A stretch of 64,000 bases of DNA from Adiantum capillus-veneris. Its lineage: Eukaryota > Streptophyta > Polypodiopsida > Polypodiales > Pteridaceae. The notes beneath the pieces were generated by a model. That model saw only the letters and a list, made by a program, of their open reading frames with translations. It searched no databases and had not been told where the DNA came from. How positions within the stretch are numbered: the stretch's first letter is position 1; each line of letters opens with the position of its first letter. A program made the translations under genes and the position numbers. The stretch is from assembly GCA_014529385.2 (NCBI GenBank), contig CM043945.1, forward strand, positions 141,460,241-141,524,240. The letters run 5' to 3'. This document shows, piece by piece, positions 20,189 to 32,300 of the stretch.

Positions 20189-20761
20189 ACACCTCAAATG
20201 ACGGTTGAGGACATTTGCAGTATTGCAATCACCGTCACACGGCAAGAGATGTCATTGGCACTAGAAGGTGCATCAATGTAAGTGCATCAAGTTAAGGAGG
20301 AGCTTCAAACTCAACTCAGGCAAGCATCACAAGCTACACAAAGGTCTCATGCAGAAGAAACCCTAAATAGAGACTTGCAAAGGGAGGTGAAGGTGCTATC
20401 TCGCCACGTAAAAGAGTTAGAAGCGACTATAAAAAAACAAAATGCTGCCACATTCATTGAGCACCCAACATCTATTGAGGCCCCTCCAACTTCTGGTGAG
20501 CACGGTGGTCCTTGCCCCATATGTAGATCATTCTTTCATGAGTGGTGTGGTCACTTCAGCTTGCCATGCGGACATATGTATCATATATCATGCTTGATGC
20601 AAAGCATGATGAATAACTTTCATTGTGCTATATGTGAGTTTGAGATATCCAAAAAGATATATGCAATGTTCAAAATGTCCGAAGACTATAATAAGCTTAA
20701 AGGTCAACGTGAACAGGAGAATGAAGATATTCTCACAAATATTTCACTATCACTTGGATAG
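20189..20761 (+). pseudogene. RING-H2 gene remnant, 3' portion (coiled coil plus RING)
   Basis: This continues the frame left at 1922. Codons 20189-20278 are open, TAA stands at 20279-20281, and the same frame then runs to a stop at 20759-20761 (159 codons). GTAAGT overlaps the TAA at 20278-20283, so a splice donor is an alternative to a stop mutation. The peptide has a coiled-coil-like stretch rich in L/E/K/Q, then a RING finger: C-P-I-C, C-G-H-M-Y-H-I-S-C and C-A-I-C (C-x2-C, C-x-H-x2-H-x2-C, C-x2-C; RING-H2). Such domains usually serve E3 ubiquitin ligases. The family of the N-terminal part is not recognised. A captured gene fragment or a true host gene are both possible. Confidence 0.65.
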
Positions 20762-21048
20762 TTTTTGTAACATTTGATAACATTGACTCGTTGTCTTGCG
20801 AGAATTTATTAGTGAATTGTGAATTGTCTTCTCTTCAGCTTCAATTATGATATGTGATAATGCAACGATTTGTTAGGGATTTGTATATTATGAAGCTTTA
20901 ATAGTGATTTGTGGCCTTGTAAAGGTTTTTAAGGGCTTCGTTTATTATTAAGGAAATGTCTAAACCTTAAACTAAATATAAAAAAAGGCTTATAAGATAA
21001 ACAGTTTCTGAACTTAACCATAAGTCACTCAATGGATTCGATAATCTA
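20762..21048. other. AT-rich spacer without genes
   Basis: This may hold the 3' untranslated region of the RING gene and the 3' end of the hAT gene on the other strand. Nothing else is seen. Confidence 0.5.
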
Positions 21049-23323
21049 TTAATTAAACCACCGTCGCTTGCTGCGACGGGTCAAAGTTGGTTCAATTTCC
21101 AAATTCTCTTCAATCTCTTCTAAAGTACATGTAGTTTCTACTTCATGCGATTCTCCTTGCAGCTCATTGTCTTCCTCCACCTCATCATTGGTTACATCAT
21201 AAGTCCAACGCGGCATGTCCTCTTTGTAGTTCTCATCTTGCACTCTTGCCAATAGCCGATGGTTGCAATACATATACACTAATTTTTCAGCTCTTGAATT
21301 TAGAAGGCGGTTTCTGATGGTGGAATGTACATATTTATATGTACTCCAGTTTCTCTCAGAACTTGAATTGGATGCACATTGGGCTAGGATTCTAACATCT
21401 AGGCATTTAAGGGTGGGTGCACTACCACCATTCATCATCCACCACTTCCACGCTGGTTGCTCCGTGGCAAGTTTCTGCACAAATTATGTACCAAACTTAA
21501 CCTCTTTGAGTTTAAACTTCGTAAGATCAGTAACAGCTGATGCATGCTCATCAGGATCATCATAAAACCTGCCCATCACATCATAAAAGTATTCCAGCAC
21601 CTCCTCATCAAGTTTGTCTATTTCCATTGCCCAATACTCTGGATCTAATAAGAAAGCTACGATGTGTAGTGGACTATGTGCTCCAACCCATCGACCATGC
21701 ACATACTTTCTCAAAATTTCTCTCCTATTTTGAGTGAATGGTGTCTTCCAAGGCTTCACAATTGGCTCCTGGGGCTCATCTCAATTTGCAAGGCTTTCTT
21801 GAACAGTCCACCAAGCCATCCACACCTTACCTATGTTAGGCAAGGCAGAATCCAGTTGGCGTAATGCGAGCATAATTGGCATCATGACATTGTGCACATC
21901 CACCACATCATCCCAAAAGTGGCGATCAGCTAGTAGATCTCTGATCACCCCTATTTTTCTTTTTATCTTCTCCCTTTGACCAGCCTCCCATTCTGAAGAA
22001 GTGGCACAAACAAATGTCTCCATCATAGCATTCTTATTTTTTATTAGTGATTATACCGTATAGTAGTTGGTGCAAAATCTAGTTTCGCACAACAGTTTTA
22101 ACATAGTAGACATCCTCTGATGGTACATGTCAAGAACCCTCTGACGCTTCAAAACAAACTTGACTATTAAGCGAGCATTGTCTACTATCCATTTGAACCA
22201 CTCTGTGTCCTCCCTCTTGTACCAATCTTGCAATACCAAGTTCAAGCTGTGTGTACTGCAACCAACACTATATAGGTGAGAGAAGCGACTTTCAAGTATT
22301 CTACTTGCAACCCTGCAATTTTTGGCATTGTCCATGATTACTTGGACAACATTTTCTTTTCCAAGTTCCTCAACTGCGTCGCCAATGATGTCAGCTATAA
22401 AACTGCCAGACTTTATTTGACCAGAGCTATCCACAGCTTTGATAAAACATTCACCACGAGGATATACAAGCATGATGTTGATCAATGGCCGCCTTTGAAC
22501 GTTGGACCAACCATCACTAACTATGGTGTATCTAGATTGTTCTGTTGCATTTAATATTACCCTTTGAGTTTCCTGTTGTGTGCTTGTGTAACATTTATCC
22601 AACAATTGGTTTCTCATATGGTGATATGTTGGAGGGGTAAATCCAGCACCATACTCCCCAATGCATTTCCAAGCTGACTTCCATGCATCACGGGTGACAA
22701 TGGCTAATGATCCCCCAGTGAAATAGACGGCTTTAGCTAGTGCAAGTTGTGCTTCTTCTAAGGCAAGTGTTTTGAAGCTCGTATGTAAGCTAACCTGTCT
22801 ACTTTTTGACGATCCTACCTGAAAGTCAGGAGATCCATGGTTTGGAGGAGTACTTCCATCGAGAAGTTGGTTCCCTACTTTGAGTGCTTCCATTGGTGGG
22901 CGTTACACGCAATGATCCCTCATACTGGTTTGATCTTATCGATACGGGGGTGTGATGGTCGAAAGTAGAGAGTTTTGATCTTTTTCTCGTGGAAATTAGC
23001 TTACCAATTAAATCTTTTAAGCGCATAGCTGCTTCTTCTGCACCTAAGCCCTTGCACTTTCCTCCTTTGATTCTGGTATTGCCACCTAGCAAATGATCCC
23101 TTATTCTTGGTGCTCCTCCAGATTTCTCTTCGCCACAAAAGTTATATTTCCAATCTTGATACTTATTTGAATTTGTGGCAAAATTCCACTCGGGTCCTAG
23201 ACTTTTTCCACCTGCCTTTCGCTTCCCTTGCGAAGCAGGACCTAGCATCGAGGTAGGAGGTCTCCTCAAGGAAGCCAGGCTTGGGACACCAACACCACCG
23301 CTCACATTCCCGGTGGAAGACAT
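21049..23323 (-). pseudogene. hAT-family transposase (BED finger, DUF659-like, dimerisation domain)
   Basis: The N-terminal piece (22826-23323) has a BED-like finger: W-K-Y-N-F-C-G, G-G-A-P-R-I-R-D-H-L and a K-C-K-G end, with one cysteine changed to Asn. The main frame runs 22893 to 21049 without a frameshift. It contains S-D-G-W-S-N (DUF659/catalytic core), V-I-M-D-N-A-K-N-C and G-C-S-T-H-S-L-N-L. Its C-terminus S-S-E-R-N-W-S-T-Y with R-N-R-L and Y-C-N-H-R-L is the hAT dimerisation motif. Stops: TAA 22051-22053, TGA 21781-21783, TAA 21484-21486. One frameshift or unrecognised intron near 22860 joins the two pieces. No clear terminal inverted repeats or 8-bp duplication were found. It is a dead cut-and-paste transposase or domesticated relative. 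Confidence 0.85.
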
Positions 23324-23461
23324 ACTTATTAGATGCCTGCAATACCAATAAACATAGCTCAGTATGTTATCTCTTCTTTCAAGTATTATTCAAACCAAAC
23401 ATTAGTGTTATAATCAATATCACACACAAGCGTAGTAGTAAAGCCTGAAGGGAATAAACCT

Positions 23462-24090
23462 CAATCTACTCAAACATGAGCAAGCAAATACAACGGTGAA
23501 TCAAATATGTGATCAGTCCATCCCAAAAGTAGAGATATCGACCCAAAGATTCACCTTCCTACCCCTTTCATGAATTAGTCCAGTCCAAAAAAGAACTAAT
23601 GACCCATGATTGGAGCTCTAATCGAAATAGCAAGCAAATACAGCGGTGAATCAAACATGTGATCAGTCCATCCCAAAAGTAGAGATATCGACCCAAAGAT
23701 TCACCTTCCTACCTCATTTCATGAATCAGTCTAGTCCAAAAAAGAACTAATGACCCATGATTGGAGCTCTAATCGGAATAGCAAGCAAATACAACGGTGA
23801 ATCAAACATGTGATCAGTCCATCCCAAAAGTAGAGATATCGACCCAAAGATTCACCTTTCTATCTCTTTTCAAGAATCAGTTCAGTCCAAAAAATAACTA
23901 ATGACCCATGATAGAAGTTCTAATCAATATAGCAATCAATTTAGCAAATATAACGGTGAACCAAACATGAGATTAGTCCATCCCAAATGTAGAGATACCG
24001 ACCCAAAGATTCACCTTTCTACCTCCTTTCAAGAATCAGTTCAGTCCAAAAAAGAACTAATGATCCATGATCAGAGTTTCATTAAGTTTT
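23462..24090. repeat. 150-bp tandem repeat, about four units
   Basis: GATCAGTCCATCCCAAA (GATTAGTCC in the last unit) starts at 23511, 23661, 23812 and 23971, steps of 150, 151 and 159 bp. Each unit also contains AGAACTAATGACCCATGAT. The array lies just upstream (on the minus strand) of the hAT transposase start and may be subterminal DNA of that element. Confidence 0.9.
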
Positions 24091-24225
24091 AATTTTTTTA
24101 AAAGACTATCCATTCTTTTACCTTTAGTTTTTCTTCTAAATTTTAAAGGATGACCAAATTTAGAGGAAGCGGTGATGTGATGTGATGTCTGCTACAGGGT
24201 TATATAGAGCCGCCAAATATGGAGG

Positions 24226-24330
24226 GGGTACATGATGGGGCCGGCGGGATTCTTGCTTTGCCCGCCGGGCCCGCCGGACTATATCACATACCCGCCGGGC
24301 CTGCCGGGGTTTGTGGTTTCCCCATCAGTT
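24226..24330. other. GC-rich CCGCCGGG island
   Basis: Three near copies of GCCCGCCGG/CCGCCGGGCC occur within about 90 bp in an otherwise AT-rich region. GC-rich GGGCCGGC-type words are common near ends of plant hAT elements, so this may mark the 5' end of the hAT element at 21049-23323. No matching inverted copy was found on the other side. Confidence 0.4.
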
Positions 24331-26021
24331 CTACGTTTTCTACCGGTTTTCATAAGTCATGACATTAGATATGTTATTAACATGAAAAAAATAGTGATAA
24401 TAACAACAATAATTAACATTTAACAAAATGCATCATCGCGTAATTAAAATCCCTATCTAGCAATCTTGTTACAATCTTACGATCAAACTGATCGACCTAC
24501 ATTATCTAGGTCTATCCAAAGAGAATAGTATTTAATCTCATTAATTTTGGTTGAAATTCGATCTTTAAAAAAAAAAATTAGACAAATGGTTGAGCTTTGT
24601 TGGAAGTCTTCATTTATCTAATAATAACAAGAACACTGGCTTGCTATCATCTCCAAGCATATAAGTCACTCATAGGCACACAGTCTCTCTCTCTCTTTAT
24701 CTCTTTGTGTGAGATCTGAGATCTCCCTCCCTGTAGAGCTCCATCATCTCTAACCTTGACTCCTCTTACAGTTTTCGCTAGTGAATTCCATTAGATCTGT
24801 AGGCAAGCATTGATAGTTTACTGAATCTCAAAACATGGAGGGCCTTAAATGAGTATGGCTCCACCAAATATGATTGGAAATTCTAGACTCCTATGCACAC
24901 GTACAAAATTGACCCCACATCAGTTGTATGAAAAGCGGATCATGTCACCATTGAAGTATTTGTAGCTTTAAAAAAAAAGGGGGCCTCGTACAGCTTATGT
25001 AATACAATGATTGTGATTCTTTCTTTTAGCACGTGCACAACACATTATGAAAGAGTCTTTCACTCCTTTTTGCAACCTTGTGAAGGCATTATATTTCTAG
25101 TTAGTTTATACATTCATTTTGAACAAGTAGAGACTTATAATTGATCATTTCCCCAGTAGTTCCAAATTAATACTCACCTACACTACATAGTCTTTGCACT
25201 ACTCCTTCATAAGCTGATATAGATTTATAAAACATTTTCTTCATTCTATCATGTTTAAATGACTTATTCTCATATTTAACTCTTGTTCGTCAATGTCCGC
25301 TTCTATAAACACTTATTGTTAACAACTGAAAACAAAATAGGGGACAATCAATTTGTGTGATGACTAACCTTACCAACCCTCCCTATCCTTTGTACTTTGT
25401 TTTAACAAGACTCATACACGAGAATTATTATTTTCATGATTTTACTAATCATTCCTACCTTCAAGGCATCCGTTTACAAGTTTTTGTAACTATATGGTTT
25501 TCTAATTCTAGTATAAACAATCATAAACATCCTCCATGTACAATCAAACTGAACATGTGGTCTGTTATACAAGGTATCACTTGAAAGGCCACATCGTACT
25601 TCTCTTCTTTTTTCATTTCATAGCCCCTTTTCTGAATAAATTTGTCACATTCTTCTATCTTGGTCTGAGATAAATAGTTGCAGTTGTCTCCTATTTGTCC
25701 CTCTCTGTACATGCACACATTGGTGTCTACATTTTCAAATAAGGTCTATTATCCAAGTACGTACCTCCAGTACCTCTTTTATCTTTTCAGGTTATCTTAT
25801 GAGCTATGAACCCAACCATTGCTTATATAATGGCTTGAATTTTGCACTAAATGGAATTTTTTATTAAGGTCATTTTCCATTCTATAACTCCTCACTTGAG
25901 GTAAGGTGTTTTGGATTCATAAATAAAAGTTTGTAAATATTTTTCTCTATGTCTTTTCTAGTCCATCGGTCACGTACAGAAATATTCACCAATTAGGCAG
26001 TGTGTAGATACTCACCTTGGT
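24331..26021. other. AT-rich region without recognisable genes
   Basis: Only short open frames without codon-like or domain signal. A short CT run lies at 24685-24700. Nothing else supported. Confidence 0.5.
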
Positions 26022-26180
26022 GCAGATCCGCTGATTTAGGCAGCACATTGATAAATTGCAGATACATGTTTTATAAACAATATCAAATGCAGATTTGCCG
26101 GTTTAGGAAGCATTAGTGCAGATTCGCCAATTTAGGTAGCATGTCTTATTGGTGTAGATTTTGCCGATTTAGGCAACACC
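26022..26180. repeat. Irregular short repeat (GCAGATTYGCCGATTTAGGCAGCA family)
   Basis: Related copies begin at 26022, 26089, 26118 and 26153 with uneven spacing (67, 29, 35 bp); a fifth partial TTAGGCAG lies near 25993. No protein signal. Confidence 0.6.
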
Positions 26181-26840
26181 AATCAGAAAATCATGCTGCA
26201 ATGGTTGGTTACCACTGACTGGTATGATTTTGTTACCCAGGTATACAAAATGAAGAATATTTGGATTTAAATTTGAAATGGGTACATGTTGGCAGATGTT
26301 TGGATTTGGATTAAGAATGGATATATGATCCTTTTCTACCACAATAGCGTTGAACTTGAGATTGATGAGGATTGATTATTGAATGATGAGTGTGACCAAT
26401 GATATACTGATTCATCAAGGTATGACACGTACTACTTATTCTAGTGGTATGGGACACTAGAATAGGTAGTTTGTGGATGACGGCAGGCATAAGCAATGTT
26501 GTTTTGTTTCATAAATTTTTCATTTTATAACGTGCTATTTCTGACAGAGAATATTAATCACTATTTTGACAAGTATGACTTGCAGATATTCTATCTTTGC
26601 AAGTAAGGACAATTTCTTTCTAGCGGAGAGGTATATATGGAATTCATATTTTATTGGTTAGTGTAGCTGACATATGGAAAAGGCTAAGGGTTATACAAAA
26701 GCATAATATATTTTATCATTTAAGTGCTCTTTATGAGCCATGGCCAATTAATTATTGCTCGGCCGGTCAATATGTATTCATTTGAGCATTCACTAATCTA
26801 TAAATAAATACGTGCAAGAGGAAAATGCTCACTCTTGCAC
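26181..26840. other. AT-rich region, no gene seen
   Basis: No domain-like open frame and no repeat of note. Confidence 0.45.
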
Positions 26841-26863
26841 GGGGGGGGGGGGGGGGGGGGGGG
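26841..26863. repeat. Poly-G tract (23 G)
   Basis: Uninterrupted run of 23 G on the plus strand. Such runs recur as poly-C or poly-G in the LTRs of element C. The length is likely to be unreliable in assembly. Confidence 0.9.
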
Positions 26864-28473
26864 ATTGCACCCAGTGCTCATGTCTATTCTTCTCTCCTCT
26901 CCTCTCTTCTCTCTCACCATGCCGGAGTAGCACTCCACTCTAGGAGGTGCATCCGCATGTGCCCTGTCCATCTCTCCCGCTCTTTGCCTCTCTTTGTCGT
27001 GTGCAATTTCGATTATGGTTATGCGATTCATCAGGTATGCAGATTCACGGTTTTATTGCTTGTAGCATATTGTTCTCGATATTTTGCAGGGCCACCACTT
27101 TCTTCATTTGTAGCATCTGCATGGCAAGACTATGACATAACAAAACTTCACCCCGACAGCTCGTTTCATTGCCTCCAACACATAGAACACCTCAAGTTTG
27201 TGTTCTTTATGCAGCCCAATGGTCCACGTGTACAAACCTCTACCGATATCAAAACACACTCATAGCAAGAGAAAAAGAGAGGAGGGTAGGAAAAATCCAA
27301 CATGAGGAGGGGAAAGTCGGCTTAGCACCGTCTTTACAACCAAAGCACTTTTGAAATGGTGAGCTATCACAAAAGCACAGACCCTTTGGCTCAAATTGGC
27401 TTTTGCAGACTCACCCCTGTGGAAAAAACTTCCTTGGTATGTCAAAAGACCCCAAAAATGGGTGCAAAATGTGGTTCTATAAAGCTTTCAGTCTTTTTTT
27501 AGCAAGTGAGCAAGCACCGAACGCTTGTTTCTCTTCTTTTGGCAGGTTTGCATGCATACTGCCACTTTCTAGGCTTTGTCGCCTTGTTTGTCTCTCACTA
27601 TCTTTGTACCAGTGCGGGAAGGCCCCCCCCATGCACTAGCGCTCGTGCTAGTAGGAGGCCTCCCTAGGCTTCAAAAATATTGGCCTGTTTCAGGCATGGG
27701 CACGCGATCTTTCCATGCCATTAACTCCATTTTGTCCAACCTTGCCACAATGTGCCTGAACCACCGTTGTCATGTAAAAATGTCGCCATGTGTCCATTGG
27801 GCCACCCGTTGCCCGCTCAAGCAGCGCCAGTGCCATCGACGCCATGGACACCCACTGTGAGAGCTATCCACTCTTTCTTGATGCACCTAATGAAGGATTC
27901 TTTATAGCATTTATACCTCTGCCTTTTCATTCGCACCCTTGCATATGGCTCATTCGCACTGCCATGTGGCACCCTCAAGTGAAGACCCCTTATGGGTTCA
28001 AAAAACTCCTTATTGTTGCTTCCAAAAATTCCTTCTTCACCCCAACTTTGACCTTTCCATACTGCTTGCCTACTTATCATATCAAGTTTCTGTAAAAACC
28101 TACCAGGTTTGCACACCGCTCGCTTTGATCTCCAAAGATCCACCCTCCTCCGACCCTTTTACATCCTTGAATGATAGGCCCAAAATCCGTAAAAAACCAC
28201 TTTCACTCACCATATCTTGGTCGTTGTCACTCTTATCAATGAAAACCTCTAGATGGAACGGCTTTCAATGCCACCACAATAGCTCAGCTCCAAATTTACA
28301 TCAAAGCTCCTTATCTTGGCATTCCAAAATCCGACACACTCCATAATCCAAGATCTACACATTCATCTACTGGAACTAGCTCTAGTCACCTCTCTTCACC
28401 TGCCCAATATTTTTGGAGTCTACAAACCATTCGAGCTTTAAATATCCATATCTTGCAGACCGTGGGTCCGTTT
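26864..28473. other. Unassigned region, no gene recognised
   Basis: Several overlapping open frames of 60-135 codons occur on both strands, all without recognisable domains. Nothing can be assigned. Confidence 0.4.
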
Positions 28474-28614
28474 TGTTGGAGGTATATATGGCTCACTCTA
28501 CTCAACTTTGTCTCACCTATATATATGTATCTTGTCCTCAATATGAATCAGTCTTTGGAAGCGTACATGGTGTGTCTCTTGTCTCGTCTCTCTATTTCTC
28601 TCTACATCTCAACA
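28474..28614 (+). repeat. Candidate 5' LTR of copia element E (141 bp)
   Basis: The segment starts TGTTGGAGG and ends CTCAACA, so the ends form the short inverted repeat TGTTG/CAACA. A TATATATGG lies ten bases in, as in the 192-bp LTR of element F (TGTTGGGGTATAAA). The right end directly abuts a canonical primer-binding site. The left end is inferred from the terminal inverted repeat only, as no second copy is in the window. Confidence 0.5.
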
Positions 28615-28634
28615 TGGTATCAGAGCGATAACGG
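28615..28634 (+). promoter_or_regulatory. Element E primer-binding site (initiator-Met type)
   Basis: TGGTATCAGAGCGATAACGG begins with the classic plant copia site TGGTATCAGAGC, complementary to the 3' end of initiator tRNA-Met. Confidence 0.88.
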
Positions 28635-29465
28635 TCACACAATGATTCAATTCATGGTGACAAAACAGAGTATGTGTATGTGATTTGCATGTAAGATTCA
28701 GAATTGGTACAAATCTTATTTATGAGGATTGATTCTTGTTAATTGTGGTTGTTTTTGTGTTAAGAAGAATATGATTAGTGTTTTGTGTGGTGTTTATTGC
28801 TAATCGATACGATGAATCGTTGATTACATTTTCTTGTGGATTTGTCTTTAGACACCTAGAACTTCATCTCAATTTTCGAGAGTCTTCGGCTCAAAATTTG
28901 GAGGAACGAGAAAAGCGCAATGGAGCATAGCGCAATGACACTTTCCATTGAAACCTTGTTTGTCTCCTCGAGCTCTTAGATTTGAGTTCTAGATTTGCAA
29001 CAAATGGATGAGATTGCAATACAAAGTTATGTTGTTTTTACTAGAATTGAGCTCGACGCAAGTTTCGTCCTCGTGTGTCTTCATGAAGCGTCCGCGATCG
29101 TTTTTCTAATTTTGGTGTTAACTTTTTTGAGCAAATTTAGCTTTTTGTTATTCATATTGCAACTGTCAATCTTGAGTCTCATGTGGCATCTCACGTCACT
29201 CTATTTTGAGGACTCTTTTATTATTAACGTCTCCTTTTCCTTGCTTTTTTGGGTGACGTCCCTCACATCTTTGGACGTTTATTGAGTATCCTTCTTGTGT
29301 TTATCATTGGCAGAACACAGTCTTCATATTCCTCTTGTTCTCAATTGCAGCCTTTCACCATATATGGTGTACAGATTCTGGGATCTTATCTTATACGTCT
29401 TCTTACAACCATATATGGCTATAACTATTCTCGTCAACGGTTTTCCTTCTGACTAGCGTTCTGTT
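28635..29465 (+). other. Element E untranslated leader
   Basis: About 830 bp between the PBS and gag with no domain-like frame. A leader of similar size (about 1 kb) is present in element F. Confidence 0.5.
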
Positions 29466-30180
29466 CCTCCTTTCGAAGGCCAAGGATTTTCAGGTTGGAA
29501 AGCAAAGATGTTGTTAATTATTAAAGGCAATAAACTCTCTCATATTGTCCTTGGAAGTTGTGCATATCCGCCTCATCCTGTTGATACATATCATGACAAC
29601 GTGCTTATCACTGAAGGACATGTATTTGAAGAATCACACGTTGCAAATACGGATTGGCAGCGATGTGATAAAGCAGATCTTTGGTATATTCTTTTTGCTC
29701 TTTTTAATTTTGTTTTGCTTGATGTGTATGAGCTACCTACTTCCCACGACGTATGGGAGTACCTTATTGCAAACTTTAAGGAGAAATCTGTTACAGAAAA
29801 ACTTTATTTGAGAGGTTTGCTTAACAAGTTACAATATAAAGTTGGTATTGTCATGACAGGATATATTGAGTCTTTCAAATCCATTATTAATCATCTTGCT
29901 GTTGTCGGTGATCTTGTTCCACAAAAACGATTGATTATACTTCTTCTTGACACGATGAAGGACTCTTCTGATGATAACATTGTTACTATTCTTTCTAATA
30001 AAGATGGTCTCGATTTCAACCAAGCCTGCATGTCTTTAATTGAATACTCTCAACATCAAGAAGGATGTAATGTTGGTCATGATACAGCTATGATTTCACA
30101 AGAGGAAAATGAGTCACAACAGATGGAACGTGCTTGTTATCCCGAAGGCGTCCATTTCAACGAGAAAACCGCAGAGGTGT
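29466..30180 (+). pseudogene. Ty1/copia gag fragment (element E)
   Basis: The reading frame begins within F-E-G-Q-G-F-S-G-W-K-A-K-M, a usual copia gag start motif (W near the N-terminus), with no clear ATG upstream. It continues through T-S-H-D-V-W-E-Y-L, E-K-L-Y-L-R-G-L-L-N-K-L-Q and a segment like the copia gag core (UBN2 type). The frame stays open to 30417, but after about 30180 the peptide no longer looks like gag. A neighbouring frame there is arginine-rich, suggesting a frameshift before the lost zinc knuckle. Protease, integrase and RT are absent, so E is truncated at its 3' side near the start of remnant D. Confidence 0.7.
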
Positions 30181-30598
30181 CCGTCGCGGTAATATTTTCT
30201 CTCGCCTCAAATTTCCAAAAGAGAGAGAAAATCCTTGGGATAAGAGATAAGAAATCCCCCATTCTAAAAGCTAAAACACCTGCACAACTTCCAGAGAGCT
30301 CATTTTTTAGCAAGATAGAGAACACCCCTATGTTCGGCGGCCATAACTCTTTCATCCTTCATCTATTTTCTGTCTATGTATACTCTACGAACATCTCCAC
30401 GAGACAAGCTTTGTCATGATGTACTCACATTCTCCTTATTTTGAGCGTGTTCTATACTTGGAGGGTTTTTCATAAATCTTGATAGGTGTTTATCACAGGT
30501 ATTTTCGGCGGTGCAATAGTTCCTTCTTCTAATAGTGTGACTCATGCAAGGCTATAAAGGCAATCATTTTCCTTCTTGTTTCCATGCTAACATTGTTT

Positions 30599-30616
30599 TG
30601 GTGCCCCCACTGAGGA
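30599..30616 (+). promoter_or_regulatory. Remnant D primer-binding site
   Basis: TGGTGCCCCCACTGAGGA, identical to the sites of A and B, on the plus strand. Confidence 0.75.
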
Positions 30617-30718
30617 GCAAGTGGTCTTATGGTCCAATTCCTGTGAAATATGTCTATTCTACATGCAGAGAAGCTAAAAATCAAGACAAGTGACAAGGTG
30701 GTAGCACCTATGTTTGAA

Positions 30719-31110
30719 GTCCCTAAGATAGAGAGGGATCACTCTCTTTTCTTTAATGGAGCCTATAAGAGGATAGTGGAAAAACATGTAGTGGGCCTCG
30801 TTGTTTTCAACGAGAAAGGGAAAAAGGTATTCTCCATTGGGCATCGCTTGGATTCCCACTCTAACAATGAAGTAGATTATGTAGCCTTAACTCTTGGGTT
30901 AGAGTGGTTTGTGAAACAAGGTATTCAATAGTTGAATGTATATGGTGATGCCATGCTTTTAATAAAACAGGTACAAGGAACTTGGGATTGTAAAAATCAT
31001 AGCTTGCTAGGACATTTTCACCAAGTTAAGAAAATTTTAAGGAAATTTCAAGATGTACAATAACATCATGTCCCTCTAGCAAAAAATCAAGAAGCAAATT
31101 CTCTAGTTAG
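30719..31110 (+). pseudogene. Remnant D archaeal-type RNase H
   Basis: It aligns by eye with the domain in A, B and C, but the first catalytic Asp is Asn (F-F-N-G-A) and N-N-E-A-E-Y is N-N-E-V-D-Y. TAG codons lie after G-I-Q near 30929 and within the H-H-V-P region. Dead copy. Confidence 0.75.
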
Positions 31111-31189
31111 AGAGAAGCTACAAGATGTTCTAGTGGTAGGTATTATCAAGTTGAAGATGCTCTCTTTGATGGTAGAGATTCTACACCTA

Positions 31190-32300
31190 ACATCATGAGT
31201 TTCTTGGACACAGGAGAGTGTCCTAAAGTTATTACTAAGGGCCAAAAGTAGTGGCTTGTACGCAAGGCAACAAAGTACTGCCTTATCAATGATGAACTCT
31301 ATTGCAAGGGTAGGGATCAAATTCTTAGGCGTGTACCTCTCTCTAGAAAGACCACTGAAATCATTTCGAGTTTCCATGATGGGTTTTGTGGAGGGCACTT
31401 TGTACTTGGAATCACTAGTAGGAAGGTTCTACAAGCCGGGTTTGTGTGGCCTAGTTTACAGAGAGATGTACATCACTAGTGTAAAACCTGCAAGCAATGT
31501 CAGAAGGCAGGGGATAGGAGGCTCACATATGAGCCACAAAATTCTATAATATCTTATGAACCATTTGAGAAATGGGGAATGGATGCCATTGGGCCTTTGC
31601 CAAAAAGACAATCAGGTAAATTTTATATCATCGTGTGTGTGGACTACATGACCAGGTGGGCTAAGCCACCCTGATTACAACTAAGGAAGTGGCTAAGTCT
31701 GTATTTTAAAACATTTGTTTCCATTTTGGCACTCCTCTTAATATAATTTATATGGCAAGGAACCAAGCTTTAGAGGAGACCTAGTACGAGAGCTAATGGA
31801 GAAGCTGGGCATCTCATGACAACACTCAACTCCCTACTACCCACAATGCAGCGGCTTGGTGGAGAAGGTGAATTGTATGATCTATAAGATCATCACTAAA
31901 TAGGTAAACAATCACAAAATTGATTGGGACAAGAACCTTATGGCTGCACTTTGGGCTTATCGCACTTCATTTTTCACATACCTTGGATTCACACCATATC
32001 ACTTGATGTGTGATACAGAGGCCATTTTACCCATTGAAGTACAATTGGCTAGTCTTAGGGTGCTAGCTAGGCAGATGGAATGCCCTAAATCTCATCTTCA
32101 CAACCACATTCTTGATCTAGAGAAGCTTCAACTAAATAGAGAAGATTCTATCAACTATTATGCAGCACAGGCAGAGCAACATTGCGTTACCTTCAACAAG
32201 GGACTTAAGGCAAAAGGTCTCAAGAAAGGTATAATGTCCTAATATATGATAACTCGCTCTAAATTTCAACTAGAATTAAAAAATTACCAAGAAGGTTTGA
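31190..32300 (+). pseudogene. Remnant D integrase
   Basis: Recognisable pieces are H-D-G-F-C-G-G-H-F, C-K-T-C-K-Q-C-Q-K, W-G-M-D-A-I-G, V-D-Y-M-T-R-W and the D-D-E end region (C-S-G-L-V-E-K-V-N). The C-terminal L-W-A-Y-R-T-S-F to L-K-K-G segment is at 31940-32242. Many stops and small indels separate them. The last part of the domain is unrecognisable after about 32300. Confidence 0.75.

Noticed and set aside
26864-28473. Several 60-135 codon frames
   Set aside because: They overlap on both strands, lack domains and show no splice or codon-use support that can be judged by eye.
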